Part shown: positions 1 through 6,616 of the stretch, one piece after another
Numbering within the stretch: the first letter of the stretch is position 1
Layout of the letters: the number at the start of each line of letters is the position of its first letter
Assembly (NCBI GenBank): GCA_004557405.1
Contig: SFDZ01000022.1
Span: 1-33,409 of the forward strand
Origin: Bacteroidales bacterium
Lineage (GTDB): Bacteria > Bacteroidota > Bacteroidia > Bacteroidales > Paludibacteraceae
Direction of reading: 5' to 3'
Length of the DNA: 33,409 bases
Made by a program: the position numbers and the translations under genes
Notes under the pieces: generated by a model
What the model saw: only the letters and a program-made list of their open reading frames with translations
The model's database searches: none
Told to the model about the DNA's origin: nothing

Positions 1-793
1 TGTCAGTGCGTATTTCTGATTTCACCTGTTTCAGTTCCTGTTCAGCAAGACCTATCTGTTCTTCTTTGTGCCGTTTTGCAGCATCCATGCGTTGCAGTTC
101 GGCTCTCTGCTTTTCAATGATGAAATCATTTCGTTCCAAATGTTCCTTTCCGGTCTCGGATTTAGATTGCCCACGTTGCATGGAGAGGATGTCAGATGCC
201 AAAGTCTGCATTTCCATCATATCGTCATCATTGAGCTTTTGGCTCTTGCCCGTGTCGTGGTTCATCCAGTCGAATACGATATGGGCATGATAATTCGGCT
301 TAAACCACTTTTCACCGACTTGGAAACTCTCCCTATCCCCGGTTTTGGGTTGTCCACTAAGCCAGTGTCCCTCGTCCTTATGCAGGAAGATTTGGAGCGG
401 TGTAATACCCCAGCGTCTCTGGCACTCCTCACCAAACTTTCGTACATCTGCCAGTGTTGTATCTGGTCTGATGAGCAATACTCCCTCACGGATTGGAGAA
501 CATCCAGCCACTTTTATAATCTTTCCATTCTTTCCCTTGCGCTCACGCTCCTTTTCCTGCATCGCTCGTCCGGTCTTTTCCTTGACCATCCGTTTGATGC
601 TGTCATAGTGCGCCTGCAGGTCAGGACTGCCGAAGCCCGGGTTTATCCACTGCTCGTTATTGGAAGTCAGTTCGGGTACAATGTAGATTCTGGACTCGCC
701 GATATTGCGCATGTACTCGGCAGTTCTCCGGTTATGAGCCCCGCTTGATGTCACTCTGCAGGGTTTGATATGTATGCTTGATTTTGTTGCCAT
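1..793 (-). CDS. Mobilization protein (MOB_V-like relaxase), 3' end beyond the left window edge
   Basis: Reading the minus strand from the ATG at 793 gives an uninterrupted frame of 264 codons to the window edge, so the C-terminus is missing. The protein starts MATKSSIHIKPCRV. It carries a His/acid motif IFLHKDEGHW near residue 136 and PNYHAHIVFDW near residue 168. This H-x-DE ... H-x-H arrangement is typical of Pre/MobV relaxases, which nick oriT and pilot the strand during conjugative mobilization; the nicking residue is not assigned here. From about residue 200 the sequence turns into a charged heptad-like coiled coil (many Glu, Lys, Gln, Leu), also usual for Bacteroides Mob proteins. Upstream lies an oriT-like hairpin cluster (848-1048). 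Function is inferred from motifs; MOB_V membership is likely but the subfamily is not resolved. No integrase or accessory gene is visible because the rest of the element is outside the window. Confidence 0.85.
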   Translation of the reverse strand, partial: MATKSSIHIKPCRVTSSGAHNRRTAEYMRNIGESRIYIVPELTSNNEQWINPGFGSPDLQAHYDSIKRMVKEKTGRAMQEKERERKGKNGKIIKVAGCSPIREGVLLIRPDTTLADVRKFGEECQRRWGITPLQIFLHKDEGHWLSGQPKTGDRESFQVGEKWFKPNYHAHIVFDWMNHDTGKSQKLNDDDMMEMQTLASDILSMQRGQSKSETGKEHLERNDFIIEKQRAELQRMDAAKRHKEEQIGLAEQELKQVKSEIRTD

Positions 794-847
794 ATTCTTA
801 AAATTTGATTTGGATTGTTGATGAAATCTTCTGTTGTCCGCTCATAA

Positions 848-1048
848 CCGCACAGGGTTCTTAGGGGTGCAACCCATAAGCGGAGATTGCAAAGAGAGGG
901 GCACTCTTTGCTCGGGGTTCTTAGGGGAGAAACGCCCTGAGTGGGTCATTAGGGCAAAGCCCTAATCCCCTCGGGAGAGCCCACAACTACGAAAGCGAAG
1001 CGTGTAGTTATAGTGGGCTATAACCGAAAGCCGTTTTTCTTTTTCGGT
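848..1048. other. oriT-like region: clustered inverted repeats plus 13-bp direct repeat upstream of the relaxase gene
   Basis: Five inverted repeats sit in 200 bp: GGGTT/AACCC (855-859, 871-875) framed by CCGC/GCGG; GCAAAGAG/CTCTTTGC (889-896, 904-911); ATTAGGGC/GCCCTAAT (948-955, 959-966); AGCCCAC/GTGGGCT (978-984, 1013-1019) with inner ACTAC/GTAGT; and ACCGAAA/TTTCGGT (1023-1029, 1042-1048). GGGTTCTTAGGGG occurs twice exactly (855-867 and 915-927). No ORF of coding character is present here. Location directly upstream of a relaxase and the hairpin density fit an origin of transfer; the nic site itself cannot be assigned from sequence alone. Confidence 0.6.
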
Positions 1049-1060
1049 GGTTGGCTGCGC

Positions 1061-1071
1061 ACCCCTTTTGC
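1061..1071. other. Probable junction between mobile element and chromosome (inside menG)
   Basis: MenG homology starts at about 1064 (Pro-Phe-Ala-Asp-Asn) and everything leftward is element-like. The pentamer TTTGC lies at 1067-1071, exactly at the homology break. TTTGC is the conserved part of the crossover core used by CTnDOT-type tyrosine recombinases of Bacteroidota. The exact crossover base and the second junction are not visible in this window, and a chimeric assembly would look the same. Confidence 0.5.
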
Positions 1072-1438
1072 AGACAATCGTTTTGATGGCGTTACTTGCG
1101 CCTACGGTTGCCGCAATTTCTCTAATCTCGCGGCAGGACTTTCCGAGATGCACCGCGTGCTAAAAAGCGGAGGGTCGCTGGTCATCTTGGAGTTCTCCTA
1201 CCCCACCAGCCCACTCATCCGTTGGCTATACGACCTCTATTTTTCGCGTATTCTACCCCTCGTAGGTAAATGTATCAGCCGCGACAAAGATGCCTACACT
1301 TACCTCAATCGCTCCGTCAAAGACTTCTGCTATGGCGAGGCATTTGCGCAGCAACTATGCGAAGCGGGCTTCACGGATATTCACTGCGAACCGCTCACAT
1401 GGGGAATCACCACCATTTATCGTGCCACTAAACTATGA
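1064..1438 (+). pseudogene. menG: 3' remnant of demethylmenaquinone methyltransferase (MenG/UbiE)
   Basis: The 124 residues from Pro at 1064 match the C-terminal half of UbiE/MenG methyltransferases: PFADNRFDGVTCAYGCRNF, then HRVLKSGGSLVILEFSYP, and the end WGITTIYRATKL. MenG methylates demethylmenaquinone with S-adenosylmethionine in the last step of menaquinone synthesis. Full MenG is about 240 residues; the N-terminal half with the glycine-rich SAM motif is absent because element DNA begins at the homology break. A GTG at 1013 could open an in-frame hybrid ORF with about 17 element-derived residues, but that product would lack the SAM site. The stop overlaps the menA start (ATGA at 1435-1438), showing the original menG-menA operon. 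Either a genuine insertional disruption or a misassembly. Confidence 0.85.
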
Positions 1439-2274
1439 AACGCTTTCTTCTTTGGTTTCGCATCATCCGCCCGCAGACTTTGTTTGCATCTTTGTGCCCT
1501 GTCGTTGTAGGACTTCTGGTAAGCCCCACTCCTTGTGTGTGGAGCGTGGCTATCATCACGATGGTGTGCGCCTTGGCGTTGCAAGTGCTCAGCAACCTCA
1601 TCAACGATTACTACGATTTTCGGAAAGGTAGCGACCAAGCCGGGAGAGCCGGCTTTAAGCGGGCACTGGCAGAAGGCGATGTCTCACCGCGGCAGATGCT
1701 GTTTGCCATTCTTGCCACTCTCTGTGTGACGCTCGCCACTGGTGCATGGCTTGTGTACAAAGGAGGTTTGCCTATCCTCGCCATCGGACTGAGCGCCTTG
1801 CTGTTTGCGTGGCTCTATACGGCTACCGACCATTCGTTGAGTTATCTGGGCATAGCCGACATCTTTGTCTATCTGTACTACGGCGTGATAGCGACCATGG
1901 GGACGTGTTATTTGCAGGGAAGTGCATTTTTTTATGGTCGCGCTTTCTTCGCAGGGAGTGTCTGCGGCTTGATCTCGATGTGCGTCTTGATGATTAACAA
2001 CCTGCGCGATGAAGCAACCGACCGCGCCGCAGGCAAACGCACATTCGTGGTGCGTTTTGGCAAACGAGCGGGCGAATGGGCGATGTTGTTGCTCATTCTG
2101 CTCACACCCGTGTTTGCCTACTGCGCTTTTGGGCTCGGTTGGGCAATGCTGATTCTTTTGCCGCTATTGGGTCTATGGGTAGGCGTGCTTCGCGCCAAGG
2201 GACAGCAATACAATATCTGTTTGTTTGCAACGGGAGTCTGCAATATGCTCTATGTCCTGTTGCTTCTCATTTGA
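1435..2274 (+). CDS. menA: 1,4-dihydroxy-2-naphthoate polyprenyltransferase
   Basis: This 279-residue polytopic membrane protein belongs to the UbiA prenyltransferase superfamily. The first Asp-rich motif reads NLINDYYDFRKGSDQ (residues 54-68) and the second NNLRDEATDRAAGKRT (188-203); these bind Mg2+ and the prenyl diphosphate. Both motifs and the IIRPQTL N-terminus are characteristic of MenA, which attaches the isoprenoid tail to 1,4-dihydroxy-2-naphthoate in the inner membrane. About eight hydrophobic helices fill the rest. The length is close to other MenA proteins. Its ATG overlaps the menG stop by translational coupling (ATGA), so after disruption of menG its transcription would have to come from within the element or from a new promoter; none of TAnnTTTG type was seen just upstream. 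Confidence 0.93.
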   Translation: MKRFLLWFRIIRPQTLFASLCPVVVGLLVSPTPCVWSVAIITMVCALALQVLSNLINDYYDFRKGSDQAGRAGFKRALAEGDVSPRQMLFAILATLCVTLATGAWLVYKGGLPILAIGLSALLFAWLYTATDHSLSYLGIADIFVYLYYGVIATMGTCYLQGSAFFYGRAFFAGSVCGLISMCVLMINNLRDEATDRAAGKRTFVVRFGKRAGEWAMLLLILLTPVFAYCAFGLGWAMLILLPLLGLWVGVLRAKGQQYNICLFATGVCNMLYVLLLLI

Positions 2275-2358
2275 AAAACATGTTTTCCCACCTTGCCACA
2301 TTCAGCCAACACAACCGGCAAGCCATCAAAAAAACTTTTTCTGCATTTTTTGCATCAA

Positions 2359-2394
2359 ACTGACTTCTAATGTCAGTTCAGTGTTGTAATTTTG
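2359..2394 (+). promoter_or_regulatory. -7 box and overlapping palindrome upstream of the HIRAN gene
   Basis: TAATTTTG at 2387-2394 matches the Bacteroidota -7 consensus TAnnTTTG. Just upstream lies a perfect palindrome ACTGAC-N7-GTCAGT (2359-2377) that covers the expected -33 region, where no TTG is found. The palindrome could be an operator for a dimeric regulator. Function is inferred. Confidence 0.45.
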
Positions 2395-2455
2395 TCCCAA
2401 AATCAGAAACGTATGCTCAATACCGAGAACGTAATCCCTGATTTTTTACAGAATT

Positions 2456-2785
2456 ATGTTGATCAGAAAGAAAAAAACAGAGTTTCTCAACTGCCATTTG
2501 GCCGGATTCGGACACACGGAAGGATATACGGTTTTAGACCAACTGACACCCGGCGACAAATTGACCATGTTGCGCGAAGACGAAAACAAGTACGACCACG
2601 AAGCCATTGCGCTGTTCTATGGCGACTTGCACATCGGATACATACCACAACAATACAACAGCCTCCTCGCCATGTTTATGGACTTTGGCTACACCGACAT
2701 ATTCGAGTGCGTCATCACGGCCATCGACAAAACACAGCACCCCAACGAACAGGTACAAATCCGCGTCAATCTGCTGAGGCGCTAA
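2456..2785 (+). CDS. HIRAN domain protein (start uncertain, possible frameshift)
   Basis: The 109-residue product contains a HIRAN domain over most of its length: HLAGFGHTEGYTVLDQL, then a Pro-Gly-Asp turn, LREDENKYDHEAIALFYGD and HIGYIPQQYNSLLA. HIRAN domains bind DNA ends or single-stranded DNA in eukaryotic HLTF; stand-alone bacterial versions are common in Bacteroidota but their job is not established. The frame opens at ATG 2456. However, another ATG at 2412, 18 nt after the -7 box, starts a plausible N-terminus (MLNTENVIPDFLQNYVDQK) in a different frame that would join the HIRAN frame if the A7 tract at 2471-2477 were one base shorter. So the true protein may be about 15 residues longer, with a sequencing indel, slippage, or a real mutation. 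The gene stands alone between menA and a convergent dksA-like gene. Confidence 0.75.
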   Translation: MLIRKKKTEFLNCHLAGFGHTEGYTVLDQLTPGDKLTMLREDENKYDHEAIALFYGDLHIGYIPQQYNSLLAMFMDFGYTDIFECVITAIDKTQHPNEQVQIRVNLLRR

Positions 2786-2826
2786 CCTCTATCCGGTGTG
2801 AAAGCCGGCGCATCGGCATCATTCTA

Positions 2827-2866
2827 CACAAAAATAATCGCGCGAGCCCATCAAGGTTCGCGCGAT
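2827..2866 (-). terminator. Intrinsic terminator of the dksA-like gene
   Basis: A perfect 9-bp stem ATCGCGCGA/TCGCGCGAT (2837-2845, 2858-2866) with a 12-nt loop is followed on the minus strand by TTATTTTTGTG. It lies 19 nt after the dksA-like stop. It also faces the convergent HIRAN gene, but the plus-strand side lacks a T run. Confidence 0.8.
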
Positions 2867-2884
2867 ACACTTTCAGCATATTTA

Positions 2885-3262
2885 TCAGCGTTTCTGCTGT
2901 TTGGCCTCAATGCTCAATGTGGCATGCGGCACCGCACGCAAACGCTCCTTGGGTATCAACTTACCCGTAACACGACAAATGCCGTACGTCTTATTTTCGA
3001 TACGCACCAACGCGGCCTGCAAATGTTGTATAAACTCCATCTGACGCTGCGCCAAACGTCCCGACTCCTCTTTCGACAGTGTCGTGGCACCTTCCTCCAA
3101 GGTCTTGAACGTAGGCGACGTATCGTTCACATCGTTGCCATCCGAATTGTTCACATACGAGCAATACTCTTTATACTCGCGCATAGCCTTGTCCAATTTC
3201 TCTTGAATCAAAATACGGAACTCTTCCAATTCCTCATCCGAATAACGTGTCTTCTCTGCCAT
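2885..3262 (-). CDS. DksA/TraR-family regulator with degenerate zinc finger
   Basis: The 125-residue protein (start at MAEKTRYSDEEL, chosen because the -7 box lies at 3285-3292 just upstream) has a long acidic/basic helical N-terminus and the C-terminal signature YGICRVTGKLIPKERLRAVPHAT. This is the TraR/DksA finger, which in E. coli DksA has four cysteines; here only one Cys (GIC) remains, with Thr, Pro/His and Thr at the other places. DksA-like proteins enter the RNA polymerase secondary channel and modulate transcription, often with ppGpp. The degenerate finger is common in Bacteroidota homologues, so zinc may not be needed. It has its own promoter and terminator and is therefore a single-gene unit. 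A longer start 11 codons upstream is possible but would overlap the promoter region. Confidence 0.85.
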   Translation of the reverse strand: MAEKTRYSDEELEEFRILIQEKLDKAMREYKEYCSYVNNSDGNDVNDTSPTFKTLEEGATTLSKEESGRLAQRQMEFIQHLQAALVRIENKTYGICRVTGKLIPKERLRAVPHATLSIEAKQQKR

Positions 3263-3284
3263 AATCTTATTTTTTTGGTGTTTG

Positions 3285-3315
3285 CAAATATACAAACATT
3301 ATTTCACATATACAA
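3285..3315 (-). promoter_or_regulatory. Promoter of the dksA-like gene
   Basis: On the minus strand TTG (complement of 3313-3315), 20-nt spacer, then TATATTTG (complement of 3285-3292). This is a full match to the Bacteroidota sigma-ABfr consensus TTG-N19-21-TAnnTTTG. The start codon is 22 nt downstream of the -7 box. Confidence 0.75.
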
Positions 3316-3360
3316 CTTTTTTAACATACTATTCAAACGCCACAAAAAGTGTGCCACACA

Positions 3361-4122
3361 TCAACGTGTCATCACCTCTTTCACCTGTTTGTACAGTTCC
3401 GAGGCAAACACAAAATGCTCTAATGCCTCATTTTTGGCTGTAAAAATGGTGTCTTTCGAGCCTGTCCAACCAACATGTCCTTTGTCTATCAAAATGATAT
3501 TTTCGCCGGTTTCCATAATGGAGTTCATATCGTGCGTATTGACAATGGTGGTGATATTGAACTCGTGCGTGATGTCCTGAATCAGTTTGTCGATGACCAA
3601 CGACGTTACCGGATCGAGGCCGGAGTTGGGCTCGTCGCAAAACAGATATTTTGGATTCAGCGCAATGGCGCGTGCAATGGCCACACGTTTCTGCATACCG
3701 CCCGATATTTCCGATGGCGACAGACTGAAAGCCGTCGGTTTCAGATCGACACGCTCGAGACAAAATATGGCACGGCGTTCCATCTCGGCTTTGGTCATAT
3801 CAGCAAACATTTCGAGCGGAAACATCACATTTCCAAGTACCGACATCGAGTCGAACAAAGCCGACCCTTGAAACAACATACCAACCTCGCGCCGCAAGTT
3901 TTTCACCTCTTTTTCGCTCATGGCCGACAAGTTGCGCCCGTCGTACAGCACCTCGCCCGACTCGGCACGAAACAACCCGATGACACTTTTCATCAGCACC
4001 GTTTTGCCCGAACCACTTTGACCAATTATCTGATTCACATGGCCGTGCATAAACGTGGCCGAGATGTCGAACAGCACCTGTTTCGTTTCAAACGATTTAT
4101 TCAAATTCCGAACTTCTATCAT
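3361..4122 (-). CDS. mlaF: ABC transporter ATPase, MlaF-type (lipid/organic solvent transport)
   Basis: This 253-residue ATPase has Walker A GQSGSGKT (34-41), ABC signature SGGMQKRVAIARA (140-152), Walker B YLFCDEPNSGLDP (159-171) and the switch His in VNTHDM. GGMQKR and DEPNSGLDP are typical for the MlaF/Ttg2A/MKL branch that powers retrograde or anterograde phospholipid movement between membranes with an MlaE permease and an MCE (MlaD) protein. It starts 20 nt after the mlaE stop, in the same operon. No MlaD/MCE gene follows; the next gene is the separately promoted dksA-like gene, so the substrate-binding subunit must be encoded elsewhere. Assignment to MlaF is by motif and pairing with MlaE. 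Confidence 0.9.
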   Translation of the reverse strand: MIEVRNLNKSFETKQVLFDISATFMHGHVNQIIGQSGSGKTVLMKSVIGLFRAESGEVLYDGRNLSAMSEKEVKNLRREVGMLFQGSALFDSMSVLGNVMFPLEMFADMTKAEMERRAIFCLERVDLKPTAFSLSPSEISGGMQKRVAIARAIALNPKYLFCDEPNSGLDPVTSLVIDKLIQDITHEFNITTIVNTHDMNSIMETGENIILIDKGHVGWTGSKDTIFTAKNEALEHFVFASELYKQVKEVMTR

Positions 4123-4142
4123 CGTCGATTCCTCCTCTCCGA

Positions 4143-4883
4143 TTAGTTCAGCATCAACTGCGTCAGCACAATGTCGGCCAACAACATGATGATGCTGCTA
4201 TTGACCACGGCATTGGTACTTGCGCGCCCCACCTCGAGCGCGCCGCCATAAGCATAATAGCCATAATAGGCTGATACCGAAGCAATTACAAATCCAAAAA
4301 AGATGGATTTAATCATACTGTAAGTGAAATAAAACGGAATGAACGCATACTGCAAGCCGTACACAAAATCGTCCATCGTTATCATATCGGTGAAACGCGC
4401 CACACCTACACCACCCAACAAGCCGATGGCCACACACAGCGTTACCAGCACCGGCATGAACAGCACCAAACCGACTATTTTAGGCAAAATCAGGTAATTA
4501 GCCGAATTGACGCCCATTATCTCAAGGGCATCTATCTGTTCGGACACGCGCATCGAACCGATTTCCGAAGCAATGTTCGACCCCACTTTGCCGGCCAACA
4601 GCAAGCACATGATGGTTGACGAAAATTCCAGCAGATAGGTGTCGCGCAACATCAGTCCTGTAGTGTAACGCGGCAGCAACGGGTTTTCGGTATTCAGCAC
4701 CACCTGCATGGTCATTATCACGCCCATAAATACGGAGATAATCAGTATCAGAAAGATGGAGTCGTAACCCAATTTAATGATTTCGCGCGGCAACTGCCGC
4801 CAAAACATTTTCCAATTATCCGGCCGCGAAAACGTGCGTTTCATCAGCAGTGCATAGCGGCCTACAGCATCAAGTCCCAACAT
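4143..4883 (-). CDS. mlaE: ABC transporter permease, MlaE-type
   Basis: The 246-residue integral membrane protein matches the MlaE/YrbE permease family: an amphipathic N-terminus, then helices beginning FLILIISVFMGVIMTMQ, the conserved SSTIMCLLLAGKVGSNIASEIGSM segment with MRVSEQIDALEIMGVN (the coupling region that contacts the ATPase), and the C-terminal VGRASTNAVVNSSIIMLLAD. MlaE acts with MlaF in inner-membrane lipid transport for outer membrane asymmetry. I chose ATG 4883 (MLGLDAVGRY) rather than a possible ATG at 4940, since a full promoter with its -7 box at 4911-4918 lies between them. It is the first gene of the mlaE-mlaF operon. Confidence 0.9.
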   Translation of the reverse strand: MLGLDAVGRYALLMKRTFSRPDNWKMFWRQLPREIIKLGYDSIFLILIISVFMGVIMTMQVVLNTENPLLPRYTTGLMLRDTYLLEFSSTIMCLLLAGKVGSNIASEIGSMRVSEQIDALEIMGVNSANYLILPKIVGLVLFMPVLVTLCVAIGLLGGVGVARFTDMITMDDFVYGLQYAFIPFYFTYSMIKSIFFGFVIASVSAYYGYYAYGGALEVGRASTNAVVNSSIIMLLADIVLTQLMLN

Positions 4884-4910
4884 AGTGTTTATCGTTTCGT
4901 TTCTCGTCTG

Positions 4911-4940
4911 CAAAAATACAAAAAAATCCGCACCAAGCAA
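4911..4940 (-). promoter_or_regulatory. Promoter of mlaE-mlaF, overlapping the exbD terminator
   Basis: On the minus strand TTG (complement of 4938-4940), exactly 19 nt, then TATTTTTG (complement of 4911-4918). The -33 TTG is in the loop/stem of the terminator hairpin of the upstream exbD unit, and the spacer includes its T tract. Start codon is about 28 nt downstream. Confidence 0.75.
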
Positions 4941-4957
4941 ATTGGTACGGACTTTTT
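4920..4957 (-). terminator. Intrinsic terminator of the tolQ-exbD unit
   Basis: Stem GTCCGTACCAA/TTGGTGCGGAT on the minus strand (about 4926-4952, one G-U pair) with loop TTTGC and a T7 tract (complement of 4920-4926). The plus strand also ends in T6 (4952-4957), so it could act both ways. It lies 35 nt after the exbD stop. Confidence 0.8.
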
Positions 4958-4991
4958 TAACGTGTGTGGCTTATGTCAGCCCTATTTTTTG

Positions 4992-5462
4992 TCAATATTC
5001 GCTGCGTTGTGTGGCTGCATAGTTGACTTTCAGGGCGTAAGCACGGCGCAGAGCCTGTTTTACATCGGTTACGATGCCCATTTTCGTATCCTTATCGGCT
5101 TTTATCGAAATGGTCAGCAAGTTCTGTTCGTCCTCCTTCATGGCTTCGCGTTCGCGCACCACATACTCTTCCAATTGCGACACATCGGCAAAAGCGTCAT
5201 CCAACTGAATGCGCGTTTCGCCACCGTATTTACCGCGAAACTCTCTCTTCGGCTCGCCGATATAGATGTAGCGTACCAACGATTTTTTCTCCAACGATTG
5301 CAATTCCGTTGCTTCCGGCACATGGATATCGACTTTGTATGTAACCTCCTTCATCGAAGTTGACACCATGAAGAAAAACAACAGCATGAAAATAATATCC
5401 GGCAACGATGCGGTCGATATGGCCGGTACGTCTTTTTTGCCTGCTTTACGAATTTTTGCCAT
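4992..5462 (-). CDS. exbD: ExbD/TolR-family biopolymer transport protein (second copy)
   Basis: This 156-residue protein has the ExbD/TolR layout: short basic cytoplasmic N-terminus (MAKIRKAGKKDVPAIS), one membrane helix with the key aspartate in SLPDIIFMLLFFFMVST, and a periplasmic domain. The Asp in the helix (about residue 22) is the proton-path residue in this family. With a TolQ/ExbB partner it converts proton motive force into mechanical work on TonB- or Tol-like proteins. It starts in the stop of the preceding exbD (one shared base at 5462), so the two are translationally coupled. The C-terminal VTDVKQALRRAYALKVNYA matches ExbD. It is the last gene before the terminator. Confidence 0.9.
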   Translation of the reverse strand: MAKIRKAGKKDVPAISTASLPDIIFMLLFFFMVSTSMKEVTYKVDIHVPEATELQSLEKKSLVRYIYIGEPKREFRGKYGGETRIQLDDAFADVSQLEEYVVREREAMKEDEQNLLTISIKADKDTKMGIVTDVKQALRRAYALKVNYAATQRSEY

Positions 5463-6055
5463 TATTTTTTCCCTCCATAGTTTTTAGGTTCAGCCTCCGA
5501 AATCTTCTGCGGATAGATTTTTTGTACCGCTTTCTGACGGTCTTCGCTCAATTCGGCGTACGACATGCCGAAACGTCCTTTGGAATATTCGTCACGCAAC
5601 TCGTTGTAGGCGGCAACCAATTCGTTTTGCACTTCGATGTAGCGCTGATATTGGGTGCCACGGTCGTTTTGCAACGAGATGATGTGATTCTTGGTCGTCA
5701 TCACCTGCTCTGTCACGCCGTCGATTTCCACCTCGATGGGCAGCACTTCGGGCAGCGACGCATCGGCAGCCTCATTTTTGATAAATTCCTTGGCTTTTTC
5801 GCGCAACTGTTTCACATCCAAGGCTTCGCCCTGCACGAGCAGTTGGTTGTTGCTGTTGACCAACACAATGAAGATATTACGTTTTTTGACGTCGGTATCC
5901 GGTTTCTCCATATTCGGAGGCAACGGCGGCGGCAAACGGCGCGAGAGGCCTTTGTCAACCGACATTGTGGTGGTTACAAGGAAGAAGATGAGGAGCAGAA
6001 AGGCAATGTCGGCCATCGAACTTGCATTGATTTCCTGAACTTTACGTTTTCCCAT
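5462..6055 (-). CDS. exbD: ExbD/TolR-family biopolymer transport protein (first copy)
   Basis: The 197-residue protein has the N-terminal VQEINASSMADIAFLLLIFFLVTTTM helix with the conserved family Asp (about residue 16), followed by a Pro-rich stretch SRRLPPPLPPN and a periplasmic domain. It is longer than a typical ExbD (about 140 residues) because of an extra C-terminal half, rich in Gln, Glu, Tyr and Arg (residues about 130-197), predicted helical. This long form paired with a shorter ExbD is frequent in Bacteroidota TolQ loci, suggesting a hetero-oligomeric stator. It follows the small membrane protein gene by 62 nt and overlaps the next exbD by one base. Confidence 0.9.
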   Translation of the reverse strand: MGKRKVQEINASSMADIAFLLLIFFLVTTTMSVDKGLSRRLPPPLPPNMEKPDTDVKKRNIFIVLVNSNNQLLVQGEALDVKQLREKAKEFIKNEAADASLPEVLPIEVEIDGVTEQVMTTKNHIISLQNDRGTQYQRYIEVQNELVAAYNELRDEYSKGRFGMSYAELSEDRQKAVQKIYPQKISEAEPKNYGGKK

Positions 6056-6117
6056 ATTCTTGTTTCTAAATGTACAAACCGTTTGTTTATCGAAACGTGC
6101 GGGTTTGTATGCGATTG

Positions 6118-6580
6118 TTACTTAATTTTTTTCGAGATGAACGAATATATCACACTGACAAAAACGCTCACGATGGCGGCTCCGGCCATGATATATGCCG
6201 ACAGAACGCAAGCATCGGTGTAGCGTGCCCAGAATCCGACGTTATCGGTGCCTTCGTAGCCAAAGATAGGCACTTCGGCGGCACTGCCACAAGCGTATGC
6301 TATGCCGAAAACGGCTGCACTGATAACCAAGATGTCCAAAATCGTAACGCCGCCACGACGTTTGACGACAACCGATTGGTCGAAGCGTATCAACGAATAG
6401 ACCCAAACCAATGCGGCCAAACCAAACAGGACGTATGCCCATTTGATCAGCATATCGGTAAACACCGGTTCGTCCCACGGATTTCCGTTGATTGACGAAG
6501 AACAGCACGCCTATCACCACGGAGATGCCGAACAGACACCACAGGATTATTTTAGGTAGTTTTTCCAAAAATTTAGACAT
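6118..6580 (-). pseudogene. Small integral membrane protein of the Tol/Exb cluster, interrupted by a single-base frameshift
   Basis: Two frames are needed. ATG 6580 begins MSKFLEKLPKIILWCLFGISVVIGVLFF, a membrane helix, but after residue about 30 that frame gives non-membrane sequence. The neighbouring frame supplies NPWDEPVFTDMLIKWAYVLFGLAALVW and two or three more helices to the stop at 6118. Removing one base between about 6482 and 6496 (for example one A of the AAA at 6482-6484) joins them into a 153-residue protein with four membrane segments. Proteins of this kind stand between TolQ and ExbD in Bacteroidota; their role is unknown, presumably a motor accessory subunit. Since flanking genes are intact, a sequencing indel is as likely as real decay. 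Confidence 0.7.
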
Positions 6581-6616
6581 AACTTTTTTTTTAAGAGTTG
6601 TTACCTTGTTCTATTA

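Noticed and set aside
68..748. 226-aa plus-strand ORF over the relaxase
   Set aside because: It is antisense to the relaxase frame, which has the recognisable MobV motifs; the plus-strand protein has none.
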